A DNA stretch of 64,000 nt, taken from the NCBI GenBank assembly GCA_964549275.1, contig CAZJUP010000001.1, forward strand, positions 186,001 through 250,000. The letters are read 5' to 3'. Below, piece by piece: positions 34,239-42,966 of this stretch; the stretch's first letter is position 1, and every line of letters begins with the position of its first letter. A model generated the notes under the pieces. The model was given only the letters and a program-made list of their open reading frames with translations. It was not told the DNA's origin and did no database searches. The translations under genes and the position numbers were made by a program. This stretch comes from CAZJUP01 sp964549275. GTDB taxonomy: Bacteria > Fidelibacterota > Marinisomatia > Marinisomatales > TCS55.

Positions 34239-35622
34239 AATTATTCCGGATTCTTATACAGAGTATCTATCAGGAAAAGTGATTGTTCCGCCAAGCCTGC
34301 CCAACATAGAAGGGAAGATGGGCTCAGCCGGCGGCGGAGAGATCGGTAATGTGTATGTCATAGGCGATAAACAGACTGCCAAAACAATCTTTAAATCAGG
34401 TGAATTATTGAAGGCACTGGAAGAATCCTTTAACGCAGGAGCTTCCTTGATCTATGCCCAGCGGATTGGACCGGCAACGCCTGCCCAGATTATATTGAAT
34501 AATTCCAGCGGCTTACCGTCCATGAAACTTTACAGCACTGAACCGGGTGTTTATTACAACGGCTATGAAGTGGATGTGGTAGACAATGGCACATCTATTA
34601 CACTAACCATATTAAATACCCATACGGATGAAGAGATCAATTTCATTGGGGATAATATCAGTGACCTGGCTGAGGGCATCAATGCCAATCAATCCATCGT
34701 ATCAGCGGAAGCAGTGGGTTCAGCATTACCGGCTGCCATGCTGCCGGCATTCATGTCAGGCGGTACTGATGGAGAAAATCTCACCAATGGTGATTATATA
34801 AACGCATTAACCGTTTTTGAAAATCATCCGGAGATCAACTGGCTGCACTGTATTAGTGCTAACACACTACCCTTATGGACTGCCATTACAACCCACTGTG
34901 ATTATATGGTGAGGGAGAATTTGTCAGAACGGTTTGCCTTACTGGATCCGCCGCGGTTTAACCCAATAAATCCAAACAAACCAGCACCAACTGAAATCCA
35001 GTCTTACGTGGATACAGTTACTGCAATGACCGACACCTTTTTGAGTAGAAATGCGGTGGTGATAGCGGGTGAAGGAAAATTTATAGACAGCAATGGGAAT
35101 GAATACAGAAACACCTTAACAGCCACAGTTTCCGGGATCATGGCATCGATACCGTTTCAAAAGTCGTTGATTGGCGAATCGCTTTCTACAGTCACTGGAC
35201 TTTATCCGGAGTTTAACCCTGCCCAAATCACACAGTTTATCCAGAGTAAAATCAACTTTGGAAGATTAGAACCGGGAGTGGGCTTGATTGTGGGGCACTC
35301 CTTGACAATGAGTCCAATGGGAGATACATACAACCGTATTGAAAAACTCCGGGCCATTTACTATGCGGGCAAACAGACAAGATTATCAGCCTTCCCTCAT
35401 ATTGGAAAACCCAATGATTCGGCCGGTGAGGGATTGACTTTACTTGAAGCGGACTTACGCACACCCTTAGACCTAATGGTAAAAAATGGTAAGATCGATA
35501 CGTATGATATTACGGTAGAGTCGGATGATACCATGAGGGCATTGGGTGAGGTGGTGGTGAACTTGTCCGTCAACTCCATGAAGGCTATGGAGATTATTTT
35601 ATCCAAAGTAACCCTAGATTAA
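34231..35622 (+). CDS. Tail sheath protein (DUF2586-like)
   Basis: 463 aa. N-terminal barrel-like segment, then an alpha/beta middle with Gly-rich turns (GSAGGGEIGNVYVIGDKQTA; FNAGASLIYAQRIG). The C-terminus has the conserved sheath fold: FPHIGKPNDSAGEGLTLLEA and ALGEVVVNLSVNSMKAME. Size and gene order fit a contractile sheath of the DUF2586 type. Contracts around the tube to drive DNA injection. Confidence 0.85.
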   Translation: MVRIIPDSYTEYLSGKVIVPPSLPNIEGKMGSAGGGEIGNVYVIGDKQTAKTIFKSGELLKALEESFNAGASLIYAQRIGPATPAQIILNNSSGLPSMKLYSTEPGVYYNGYEVDVVDNGTSITLTILNTHTDEEINFIGDNISDLAEGINANQSIVSAEAVGSALPAAMLPAFMSGGTDGENLTNGDYINALTVFENHPEINWLHCISANTLPLWTAITTHCDYMVRENLSERFALLDPPRFNPINPNKPAPTEIQSYVDTVTAMTDTFLSRNAVVIAGEGKFIDSNGNEYRNTLTATVSGIMASIPFQKSLIGESLSTVTGLYPEFNPAQITQFIQSKINFGRLEPGVGLIVGHSLTMSPMGDTYNRIEKLRAIYYAGKQTRLSAFPHIGKPNDSAGEGLTLLEADLRTPLDLMVKNGKIDTYDITVESDDTMRALGEVVVNLSVNSMKAMEIILSKVTLD

Positions 35623-35639
35623 AACAGGAGGAAAATTAA

Positions 35640-36125
35640 ATGGCAATAGAAGCTTTAAGCGGACTTGTGGACGGTATAGCAGGTAATTCTGTCTCTCTTT
35701 TTGTCAACGGTATCAAAGTCATGGCATTAAAGAATTTTAACTGGAAGGTGAAGCAGGATAAAACAGCTTTAACCGGAGCAGGACATAAAAAAGCCCATGG
35801 CGTTACCAGATCATTTCACAAGGAATACGAGATTGACTTTGAAGTGAAGGAAATTGCCTCCGGGGTGCTGGTCAATGCCCTGGAGACTGCAAAAAATATT
35901 TTAACCGGAACGAAGCAGTTTAAGATCGGAGAGACGATTGCAAACGATCTTTTAGATGTTCATAATGCTACCATTGTGGTGTTCTATCCCGGTGCTGTGG
36001 CTTGGAAAAGCAAGGTATTTACCGGCTGTGAATTTACGAACCAAGAGGGTGGTATATCCGATGATGGTGAACCAATCGGTATGAAAGTATCCGGCTTTGC
36101 ATTAGATGCGAAAGGACTGTTCTGA
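35640..36125 (+). CDS. Tail tube protein
   Basis: 161 aa, SD AGGAGG. Follows the sheath gene directly, beta-rich, with KVMALKNFNWKVKQDKTALT and EYEIDFEVKEIASGVLVNAL and the loop-strand pattern of Mu gpM-like tube proteins. It polymerises into the rigid inner tube through which DNA passes. Confidence 0.8.
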   Translation: MAIEALSGLVDGIAGNSVSLFVNGIKVMALKNFNWKVKQDKTALTGAGHKKAHGVTRSFHKEYEIDFEVKEIASGVLVNALETAKNILTGTKQFKIGETIANDLLDVHNATIVVFYPGAVAWKSKVFTGCEFTNQEGGISDDGEPIGMKVSGFALDAKGLF

Positions 36126-36173
36126 TGGTAGATGTAATATGGAAAATGGAAAATGTAGAAAAGGAATTATAAC

Positions 36174-36419
36174 ATGGAAATATGGCAACTGGGATTCGGG
36201 ATTTTACAGACAGTGATGCTTGTAGCTTTGGGCTGGTTTATCAAACTGTTAACCCTTTTTCGCAATGATATCCGTGCTTTAGAAGGCCGCATTACAAGGC
36301 TTGAAAGATTACAGGATGTGGATGAAGAAAAATGGAAAAATATCCGGGAGATTATTGATTTGGGGTTCAAACACATCGAAAAAGTATTGAACCGACTGGA
36401 AAAGAAAATTGACAAATAA
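36174..36419 (+). CDS. Small membrane protein with coiled coil (DUF2730-like)
   Basis: 81 aa, SD AAGGA. One N-terminal transmembrane helix (about residues 5-27, FGILQTVMLVALGWFIKLL), then a charged coiled coil to the end (RITRLERLQDV; IEKVLNRLEKKI). Resembles DUF2730-type proteins of Mu-like phages and could be a holin-like or tail-associated membrane protein. Its place between tube and chaperone genes is unusual for a holin. Confidence 0.7.
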   Translation: MEIWQLGFGILQTVMLVALGWFIKLLTLFRNDIRALEGRITRLERLQDVDEEKWKNIREIIDLGFKHIEKVLNRLEKKIDK

Positions 36420-36430
36420 AGGAAATAAAA

Positions 36431-36769
36431 ATGAGTAGTGACCGAAAAAAAATCATTGAAGAACTAATAACCAAATATCCCCAGAGATTATTTCAAATAG
36501 AAATCCCCGGGGATGATGGATTGTATATCGCCAGAGAATGCAATTGGAGTGAGTTTGCTCCATTTGTTCAAACAGATAAACCCAATGCCGACATGCTGCC
36601 TGGACTGGTGAAGGCTTTCCTGGTCTATCCCAAGATCGACGATCAGGATTTTGAGTACAATACAACCGGTAAATGGGCACCGGGCAAGATTATCACCCTG
36701 GCACAGAAGATTCAAGAAGCACTGGGATATTCAGAATCAGCCACGGTTAAACACCTGGGAAACTCGTAA
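36431..36769 (+). CDS. Tail assembly chaperone, zero-frame product (gpG-like)
   Basis: 112 aa. Helical, acidic protein immediately before the tape measure gene, the position of lambda gpG-type chaperones. The gene ends with CTG GGA AAC TCG TAA; the sequence GGGAAAC is an X-XXY-YYZ slippery heptamer directly before the stop. A -1 slip there joins it to a second reading frame that runs to the tape measure start. Chaperones of this kind coat the tape measure during tail assembly. Confidence 0.8.
   Translation: MSSDRKKIIEELITKYPQRLFQIEIPGDDGLYIARECNWSEFAPFVQTDKPNADMLPGLVKAFLVYPKIDDQDFEYNTTGKWAPGKIITLAQKIQEALGYSESATVKHLGNS
36757..36763 (+). promoter_or_regulatory. Slippery heptamer GGGAAAC for -1 frameshift
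   Basis: In the zero frame the reading is G GGA AAC; after a -1 slip both tRNAs re-pair as GGG AAA. It lies two codons before the zero-frame stop (TAA 36767-36769), and the -1 frame is open from 36751 to 36951. Lambda G/GT uses GGGAAAG at the same place. Confidence 0.85.
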
Positions 36770-36954
36770 AGGAAGTTGACAAAACTTCCTATTTTAAGAT
36801 GAGAGCGGTTATCTGCATGAAATTCCCGGGCTATACTTTTGAAATGGTAGATACGTTACCCTTTAGCAGAGTCAATGAAATCTATGCATCTGTTGAGTGG
36901 CTTTCTACCCAGGAGAAAAAAGCGATTGATGAAGCCAAAAGGAAGATGAAATAA
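36763..36954 (+). CDS. Tail chaperone -1 frame extension (gpT-like)
   Basis: 63 codons after the slip, ending TAA at 36952-36954, which overlaps the tape measure ATG (TAATG). Read alone from ATG 36799 it would give 51 aa (MRAVICMKFPGYTFEMVDTL onward, ending AKRKMK), but it has no SD there. As an extension it makes a fused protein of about 174 aa. This is the small downstream partner expected of gpGT-type systems. Confidence 0.75.
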   Translation, partial: LVKEVDKTSYFKMRAVICMKFPGYTFEMVDTLPFSRVNEIYASVEWLSTQEKKAIDEAKRKMK

Positions 36955-39602
36955 TGGGCTTTGGCAGCGGATTTACCCAAGCAATAAATATCAAACTCAT
37001 TGGTTCTTCTAATCTGAAGAATTCCATGGGCGGTGCAGCTAAGGATGTTCAGAAATTAAAATCTGCTCTGACTGACTTGCGTTCTGCCGGGATAAAACTG
37101 ATGGGTGTCGGTGTGGGGATTTCCACTGCCTTTATCGGTCCAATCGTGCAGGCGTCCAAGTTTAATACACAGTTGGTTCGCACTGGAAAACTGGCTGGAG
37201 TGGGTGCCGATGAGATGAAAATACTGGGTGATGTAGCCATGGAATTGGGTGCCAAGACATTATTTACAGCCCAGCAGATTGCCATGGGACAGGAAGAACT
37301 GGTTCGCCTGGGATTCGGGATGGAAGTGGTAGGCAACAAAGCAGGGGCATTCGGGGAAGTCTTGAATTATGCTTCAGCTCATCAGATTGAAATGTCTGAT
37401 TCTGCCCAAATGCTTATCGGAACACTCCGGTCTTTTAACCAGCCTCTGACCGATGCCCAGAAAGTATCTGATATGTTTTCAACAGTTCTATCTAAGACCG
37501 GATTTTCCATGGATGGACTCACCGAAGCGTTAAAGATGGCAAATACTTCCATTCCAGCTTTTAATCAGTCCATCGAAACACAGCTTACGCTTCTGGGGAT
37601 TTTAGCCAACAGGCAGCAGGGATCCAGTATTGGGGCTCGCAGACTTTCCACAGCTATGACCATGATTTATACCCAGCAGGATAAGATTAACAAACTGTTC
37701 GGGTCAAATACATTCAAGGTTTACGACGAAGCCACAGGAAAACAGAAAAACTTCATTGATGTGATCTTTGACATGAAAGGAGCGATGAAAAGTTTTTCAG
37801 ATGAACAGCAAGCGGTGATGCTTAAAGATCTGGTAGGTACGATTGGACTTAAGGGATTAGTTCCGCTACTCAAAGCACCGGTAGAAGAATTTAGAAACTT
37901 AAGTAAAGCAATCAATGAAGGTGCGATATCGACATCCGGGTTTGCCGATGCGGTGAGAAAAACTCCCAAGGGGATGTGGTTACTTATGAAATCGGCCATA
38001 TCAGGTGTCACCATGGAGATTGGTCAACATTTAATGCCAATCGCCACCGCAACCATGAAAATTATTACAATGCTGTCTGATAAGTTTTTAGGTTTTTTAA
38101 AGGCACATCCGGTTCTTGCAAAAGTGGTTCTTATTTCAACAGCACTTATTGGAGTTTTGGCAATCTTGGGCGGTGGATTATTTCTGACCACATCCATGCT
38201 GGGGCTTATGATGACTTCAACCTCGGGTCTTACCACATCCCTTATTTCAATGGCAGCTACCATGACCGGCACAAGTGTATCCAGTATGACACTCTCCACA
38301 GCGTTGGGAGTTTTGTCGGGAGTATTATGGTCAATCCTGTGGCCAATTGGAGTAATCATATTAGGAGCAGTGGCTTTATATAAAGCATGGCAGCATAATT
38401 TTTTAGGATTAAAAGACACGGTAGATGCTGCTTGGGACTCCATGAAGCCATTCTTTAATTGGATTGGAAATGTATTTAAAACTGTATCAGTATTTATCCA
38501 ATCGTCAATTTTCAATTTAAAATCATCAATCACAGACTGGTACGCCAGTTGGAATAATTCATTCACCGCAATGAAATCTCCCATCATGGCTTTTGCAGGT
38601 CTGGTGGCGTATGCAGTTGGATTTGTTGTGGGGATTTTTAAAAGATTATTCGAGTCAGTCAAACCTTTTATCCTGCCATTATTTAGCTTTTTAAAAACTG
38701 GATTCACAGGTGCTTTTCAGATGGTAACCGGAGTCTTAAAAACATTCTTAAGTTTTTTTACAGGAGTCTTCAGGATTATAGGAAGTATTCTAAAAGGAGA
38801 TTTTGCATCAGCTTTAACGGCTGCTAAAGAGATGTTCAAAGGAATGGTCTTGGGTATGAAGACTGCATTTACAGGTCTTTGGAATTTAATTAAGGGTGTG
38901 CTGGGGACGATTTATACAGGATTTAAACTCACCTTCACCGGAGTCTGGACATTACTCAAAGCGGTCTTTTCTGGGATATGGAATATCATTAAAAATGTGT
39001 TCTCTTTCATCTGGGATGGAATGTCTTGGGTGGCTGATGGATTTATCTCATTTGGCAGCACAATCTTTGATTCTATTACTGTTCCGTTTGTAAAAGGTTG
39101 GAATTTAATCAAATCCATATTCAGTGGAGTCTCTGCATTTTTTATATCAGCTTTTTCAGGTGTGGGAAATATTATATCTGCCATGTGGCTGAATATTAAA
39201 ACAACCCTTTTAAGCGGATTCAACTGGTTAGTGGATAAAATAAACAGCATGCTTAATGCAGTGAACACCGTAACTGGAGTGGTGGGCATCCCAGCGATAC
39301 CAAATATTCCAAAGTTGGCTGCAGGCACAGCCAATGTTTCAAATGACATGCTGGCGGTAATTCATAAAGGTGAAGCGGTTATCCCAGCAAAACAGAATCC
39401 GTTCAATCCGGCCAATATTACCAAGAATACATTTAATCAAACCCGGGCCAGCCAAACTACCCATGTGGACAGGAGCATTCATGTATCTGGCATTACGATC
39501 CAGGTGGAAAACGGTAATCCGGACGATTTCAAATCCAAACTTTTAGAAGTCTTTGAAGATTTAGCCGGTAAGTCAGACAAGATAGAAGTGGCCCTTCCAT
39601 GA
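36954..39602 (+). CDS. Tail tape measure protein
   Basis: 882 aa. The N-terminal half holds the TP901-type tape measure core (FNTQLVRTGKLAGVGADEMK, FTAQQIAMGQEELVRLGFGM, SDMFSTVLSKTGFSMDGLTE). About residues 380-470 are strongly hydrophobic with several membrane-like segments. The C-terminal half repeats aromatic-rich helices (WNLIKGVLGTIYTGFK; WNIIKNVFSFIWDGM). At the C-terminus the segment AVIHKGEAVIPAKQNPF matches a common tape measure ending. Sets tail length and may help form the DNA channel in the host membrane. Its stop overlaps the next gene by four bases. Confidence 0.92.
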   Translation: MGFGSGFTQAINIKLIGSSNLKNSMGGAAKDVQKLKSALTDLRSAGIKLMGVGVGISTAFIGPIVQASKFNTQLVRTGKLAGVGADEMKILGDVAMELGAKTLFTAQQIAMGQEELVRLGFGMEVVGNKAGAFGEVLNYASAHQIEMSDSAQMLIGTLRSFNQPLTDAQKVSDMFSTVLSKTGFSMDGLTEALKMANTSIPAFNQSIETQLTLLGILANRQQGSSIGARRLSTAMTMIYTQQDKINKLFGSNTFKVYDEATGKQKNFIDVIFDMKGAMKSFSDEQQAVMLKDLVGTIGLKGLVPLLKAPVEEFRNLSKAINEGAISTSGFADAVRKTPKGMWLLMKSAISGVTMEIGQHLMPIATATMKIITMLSDKFLGFLKAHPVLAKVVLISTALIGVLAILGGGLFLTTSMLGLMMTSTSGLTTSLISMAATMTGTSVSSMTLSTALGVLSGVLWSILWPIGVIILGAVALYKAWQHNFLGLKDTVDAAWDSMKPFFNWIGNVFKTVSVFIQSSIFNLKSSITDWYASWNNSFTAMKSPIMAFAGLVAYAVGFVVGIFKRLFESVKPFILPLFSFLKTGFTGAFQMVTGVLKTFLSFFTGVFRIIGSILKGDFASALTAAKEMFKGMVLGMKTAFTGLWNLIKGVLGTIYTGFKLTFTGVWTLLKAVFSGIWNIIKNVFSFIWDGMSWVADGFISFGSTIFDSITVPFVKGWNLIKSIFSGVSAFFISAFSGVGNIISAMWLNIKTTLLSGFNWLVDKINSMLNAVNTVTGVVGIPAIPNIPKLAAGTANVSNDMLAVIHKGEAVIPAKQNPFNPANITKNTFNQTRASQTTHVDRSIHVSGITIQVENGNPDDFKSKLLEVFEDLAGKSDKIEVALP

Positions 39603-40249
39603 CTCTGTCCACAGAATTAAAACCAATCCAAAGCAATAACGCCTACATGGACGTTTCACTAGGCGGAGTTATTCTGCCTGTTCCACCCAAGAATATGAAA
39701 ATCAAACAATCCATGAAGATTGATGAGATTGAGATACCGGGCAGAAGCGGAAAAGTTAAACAGCCCATCGGCTATGAAGATGCTGAAATTTCGCTTACGC
39801 TGGAAATCCCTGCAACTTACTTCAATGGCAGAATAAAAGAAAAAGCACCGGACAGGTTTAAATCTATTCAAAATCTGTTTCGAAGCAGTAAAGATGCCAA
39901 ACCCCAGGCAGTGGATATCGCATCCACCTTAACTGAAAGCTGTGGGATCAAACAGGTACTCATTAAATCTGTGGAAATATCGGATAGTACCATGGATCTC
40001 ATTACCGTGAGTCTCACATTATCCGAGTATGAATCCATTGAAGTTCAATTACAATCCCAAGCCCAAGAATTAGAAGCAAAGGCTGAGGTAGAGGCTAAAG
40101 GTGAAGAGGCCATTGCCGGAGATGAAATGTTGAATGAAACATTGGGCAGGCAAGAAAACGATTATTTATCAGAGCAGTATGAAGCGGGGAAATCTGATGC
40201 AATGGGTGGGGAATTTGATGGTGAAACTCCAAGTGAGGATAACGGCTGA
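39599..40249 (+). CDS. Baseplate/tail-tip hub accessory protein
   Basis: 216 aa. The first 140 residues form a beta-rich fold (GGVILPVPPKNMKIKQSMKI; IEIPGRSGKVKQPIGYEDAE) similar to the DUF6046/Mu gp43-like hub proteins. The tail is acidic and low in complexity (Glu, Gln, Gly). Between tape measure and hub genes, so probably a spacer connecting tube and hub. Family call is tentative. Confidence 0.6.
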   Translation: MTLSTELKPIQSNNAYMDVSLGGVILPVPPKNMKIKQSMKIDEIEIPGRSGKVKQPIGYEDAEISLTLEIPATYFNGRIKEKAPDRFKSIQNLFRSSKDAKPQAVDIASTLTESCGIKQVLIKSVEISDSTMDLITVSLTLSEYESIEVQLQSQAQELEAKAEVEAKGEEAIAGDEMLNETLGRQENDYLSEQYEAGKSDAMGGEFDGETPSEDNG

Positions 40250-40980
40250 TGCAGTACCCAGGCATTAAAATAACAGCAAATAATCAGGATATAAGTCCTG
40301 TAGTGATTCGGTTTGAACTTAATAGCGGACTGTATGACCAGATGGATTCATTGTCTCTTTCTTTTAGAGATGTAGAAAATGCCATTACACCTACACTACA
40401 AGAAGGAAACCCAATCAAAATCTCATGGGGCTATGATGAAAACTACCATGAATTATTCGAAGGAGTTTTATCCTCAATAAACACAGAAAAGGAAGATGTA
40501 ACCTTGAAAGCGTTGGACTATTCTGTTGGTTTTAATTCCATTTCTATTTCAAAGACTTTTGTAGATGAGACTGTAACGAACATCTTAAAAACTATCCTTA
40601 CAGATTCAAATCTGACGCTGGAGATTGAAGAGTCTGATCTGACTTACAAAGTGTTCCCGATCTTTAATGAATCTGCTTTTTCCATTTTACAGAAAATAAC
40701 CAGGGATGTGGAAAAACATACAGCTGTTCCTCAAGTGTATTTTACTCGCGGTAAAACATTCAATTGGAAATCCTTGGATATAACGACAACTCCTGTGATG
40801 AATTTTACTACCGGTGAGAATATTATCGAATGGCTGGAAGGGAAAAGATTCACCACACTCATTGTTCCCGTCTTTACCGGTGATGTGGTTGCCATAAATG
40901 ATTCTGAATACTTGGTGGAGTCTGCCACGTATAGATGGGATAGTGGCGGCAGAACAGTTCTTGGGGTGTCTGCTGTATGA
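40249..40980 (+). CDS. Baseplate hub protein, gpD/gp27-like
   Basis: 243 aa, ATG overlapping the previous stop (TGATG). Contains the phage late control D pattern: SLSFRDVENAITPTLQEGNP, SWGYDENYHELFEGVLSSIN, LKALDYSVGF. It forms the trimeric hub at the tail tip that holds the spike. Four-base overlap with the spike gene. Confidence 0.85.
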   Translation: MQYPGIKITANNQDISPVVIRFELNSGLYDQMDSLSLSFRDVENAITPTLQEGNPIKISWGYDENYHELFEGVLSSINTEKEDVTLKALDYSVGFNSISISKTFVDETVTNILKTILTDSNLTLEIEESDLTYKVFPIFNESAFSILQKITRDVEKHTAVPQVYFTRGKTFNWKSLDITTTPVMNFTTGENIIEWLEGKRFTTLIVPVFTGDVVAINDSEYLVESATYRWDSGGRTVLGVSAV

Positions 40981-41540
40981 TTGAAGCATACTTAAAGAGA
41001 ATCATTGAACGGATTAAGCCGGATATAAATTCTTATGTAAAGCAGCCGATTAAGGGGAAAGTGGTGGCGGTTCAAACCGATTCGTACTCATGTGATGTGC
41101 AGCCTGAAAATGAGAGCCATCCGGTCATTCCATCTGTGGAAATTTTAACGGTCTGGGCAACACCCACCACCAGACTTTTGGCTTTACCGCAGGTAGATAG
41201 TATTGTGATTGTAGGCTTTTTAAATGGAGATAATACGAAGCCTTATATACAAGGGTTTATCACAGAAACAGGATTTTCCAATCAATTCTTAATAGAAAGT
41301 GAAACCTCCAGAATCTTTTTAGATGAGGATGGGATGATAGCGATAGAAAGTGACGCCAAAGTAAGTATCAATGCACCAGAAATATTATTAGGTGAGTCAG
41401 CAGCTGAAGCGGTCATCAAAGGCAACACATTTCAGTCTATATTTAATGCTCATACACACGGTACAGGTGTGGGTCCGTCTACACCTCCGGTGCAACCCTT
41501 AAACGGAGCGGAGCTATCGGAGGTTGTATCATGTCTATGA
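40977..41540 (+). CDS. Baseplate spike protein, gpV-like
   Basis: 187 aa. An N-terminal OB-fold segment (GKVVAVQTDSYSCDVQPENE) leads to a beta-helix-like region, and the end FNAHTHGTGVGPSTPPVQPL carries the HxH pattern that binds iron at the tip of P2 gpV-type spikes. Punctures the outer membrane upon contraction. The family is found on phages of Gram-negative hosts, which supports a Gram-negative host here. Confidence 0.85.
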   Translation: MIEAYLKRIIERIKPDINSYVKQPIKGKVVAVQTDSYSCDVQPENESHPVIPSVEILTVWATPTTRLLALPQVDSIVIVGFLNGDNTKPYIQGFITETGFSNQFLIESETSRIFLDEDGMIAIESDAKVSINAPEILLGESAAEAVIKGNTFQSIFNAHTHGTGVGPSTPPVQPLNGAELSEVVSCL

Positions 41541-42001
41541 TCCCGAAGAAGGCGGGGCGCATAAGCCCTCATTTTCAGTTAGAAGAATTTACCCGCTCAA
41601 AAACCGCTAATGAGAAAGGTATAAAGAATGTACCGGATTTAGAGCAAGTCCAGAATATCACTGCTTTATGCAAAACAATCCTGGAGCCGGTAAGAAAACA
41701 TTTCGGAAAGGCTGTTTATATCACCAGCGGGTATCGCTCACCAGAATTAAACAAGGCAATTGGTGGATCCATTTATTCACAGCATATAAAAGGTGAAGCT
41801 GCGGATTTTGTGGTTAAAGACATCCCGGTACACAAAGTATTCGATTATATCATTCATGAAAGTATCCCCTTTGACCAGTGTATTCATGAAAAGAAGAGCA
41901 GCACTGAATGGATCCACATCTCCCACAAACGGAATCGCCGTGAAAAGCTATTAGCCAATCCGGATGAAACTGGAAAGATGGTTTACCATGCCGTTAAATA
42001 A
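41531..42001 (+). CDS. M15-type peptidoglycan peptidase (endolysin)
   Basis: 156 aa, starting at ATG 41531 or 41537. It has the peptidase M15A pattern: ITSGYRSPELNKAIGG, YSQHIKGEAADFVV with the zinc His and Asp, then TEWIHISH with the third zinc ligand. Such enzymes cut the peptide stem of peptidoglycan. It lies between spike and other tail genes, so it may be a lysis enzyme or a tail-borne one. No signal peptide is seen. Confidence 0.85.
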   Translation: MSMIPKKAGRISPHFQLEEFTRSKTANEKGIKNVPDLEQVQNITALCKTILEPVRKHFGKAVYITSGYRSPELNKAIGGSIYSQHIKGEAADFVVKDIPVHKVFDYIIHESIPFDQCIHEKKSSTEWIHISHKRNRREKLLANPDETGKMVYHAVK

Positions 42002-42197
42002 ATCAAGTTTAGAGTCGGCAATTAAATCTGCGCTGGAGACAACAGAGAATAAAACGGTGGATGAGACTGCAGAAGAGCTTGCTGCAGCCATAGATGATTA
42101 CATTAAATCAATGACTATAACGGTTGCAGGTGTGACCACAGCAGGCACGGCAGTGAACCAAGTGCAAACGGCACCGGTGGTGGCAACGATAACTTAA
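41988..42197 (+). CDS. Small phage protein
   Basis: 69 aa from ATG 41988 (GGAAAG upstream); ATG 41964 in the same frame would extend it by eight residues. Starts MPLNKSSLESAIKSAL, followed by a Thr/Val/Ala-rich C-terminus (TVAGVTTAGTAVNQVQTAPV). Similar small proteins occur in the tail region of Mu-like phages; function unknown. Confidence 0.55.
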   Translation: MPLNKSSLESAIKSALETTENKTVDETAEELAAAIDDYIKSMTITVAGVTTAGTAVNQVQTAPVVATIT

Positions 42198-42217
42198 AAA
42201 AATGAAAGGATAAAAAA

Positions 42218-42454
42218 ATGGAAGATTGGTTTTCACTTTACAACGGTCTTTATCTCATTGTTCTCATTTTAGGGGCAGTGGTAACTATCATAAGTGCGAA
42301 ATATAGAAAGGTTGTAAAAGAGCTTTCCGAACTGGCGGTTGCCTTGAAAAATGGCTATCGTGACAAGAAACTGACTAAGGCGGAAAAGGATGATGTCATG
42401 AAAGAAGCTCTGGATGTAGTCAAAGCTATAATCCGACTAAAATGGAAATTTTAA
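42218..42454 (+). CDS. Holin-like small membrane protein
   Basis: 78 aa, SD AAAGGA. One N-terminal transmembrane helix (YLIVLILGAVVTIISA, about residues 10-30), then a Lys-rich cytoplasmic-type tail. Position next to the M15 peptidase fits a holin or a spanin-like lysis factor. A reading frame of 27 codons after it (42459-42542) is too short to call. Confidence 0.6.
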   Translation: MEDWFSLYNGLYLIVLILGAVVTIISAKYRKVVKELSELAVALKNGYRDKKLTKAEKDDVMKEALDVVKAIIRLKWKF

Positions 42455-42558
42455 CACATGATTGGCATAATAACCGAAATGATGGATATATCCCATCGAC
42501 CTTTCATACCAAGACTTAAGAAAAAGCCTTTCGTGGGCTAATGTAGGTGGTTGAATTC

Positions 42559-42963
42559 ATGGCAATTTTAGGAAATGACCTTTTTTTAGACGAATCCGCC
42601 GATCTGATGTTAAACCCGGCAGGAGACTTAATTACAGTCCAAGGGGATGAATGTCTACTGCAGGACGTACGTCACCGGCTGGAATCATCTTACGGTGATG
42701 TATTTAGCCATGAGAGTTTTGGATCTCTATTATTCAAATACCTTGGGCAGCCAGATACAGAATTAAACAGAGCACTTATAAAACGGTCTGTGATAACGGC
42801 AATAGGACAGGAAAAGCGAATCAATCCCAATACGGTCCAGGTGGAACTTGTTAAATACACACCGGAAGAAATACAGGTGTATATCAGCTTTATCCCACTT
42901 GGAAAGATTCATCCACTCACACTTCTCTGGGGAATTACCATTGATGAGTTGGGAGCGCTTTAG
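42559..42963 (+). CDS. gp25/gpW-like baseplate wedge protein
   Basis: 134 aa from ATG 42559, with AGGTGG eight bases before; the in-frame GTG at 42547 would overlap that SD. Pattern of the gp25-lysozyme-like wedge family: DECLLQDVRHRLESSYGD, SFGSLLFKYLGQP, LIKRSVITAIGQEKRI. Part of the baseplate wedge joined to the J-like protein downstream. Confidence 0.85.
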   Translation: MAILGNDLFLDESADLMLNPAGDLITVQGDECLLQDVRHRLESSYGDVFSHESFGSLLFKYLGQPDTELNRALIKRSVITAIGQEKRINPNTVQVELVKYTPEEIQVYISFIPLGKIHPLTLLWGITIDELGAL

Positions 42964-42966
42964 CTG

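Noticed and set aside
38024..38707. 227-aa minus-strand ORF inside the tape measure gene
   Set aside because: Opposite-strand shadow of a gene with firm family features; no SD or neighbours on that strand.
42459..42542. 27-codon ORF between the holin-like and gp25-like genes
   Set aside because: Very short, no SD, no pattern beyond a basic end; not enough to call a gene.
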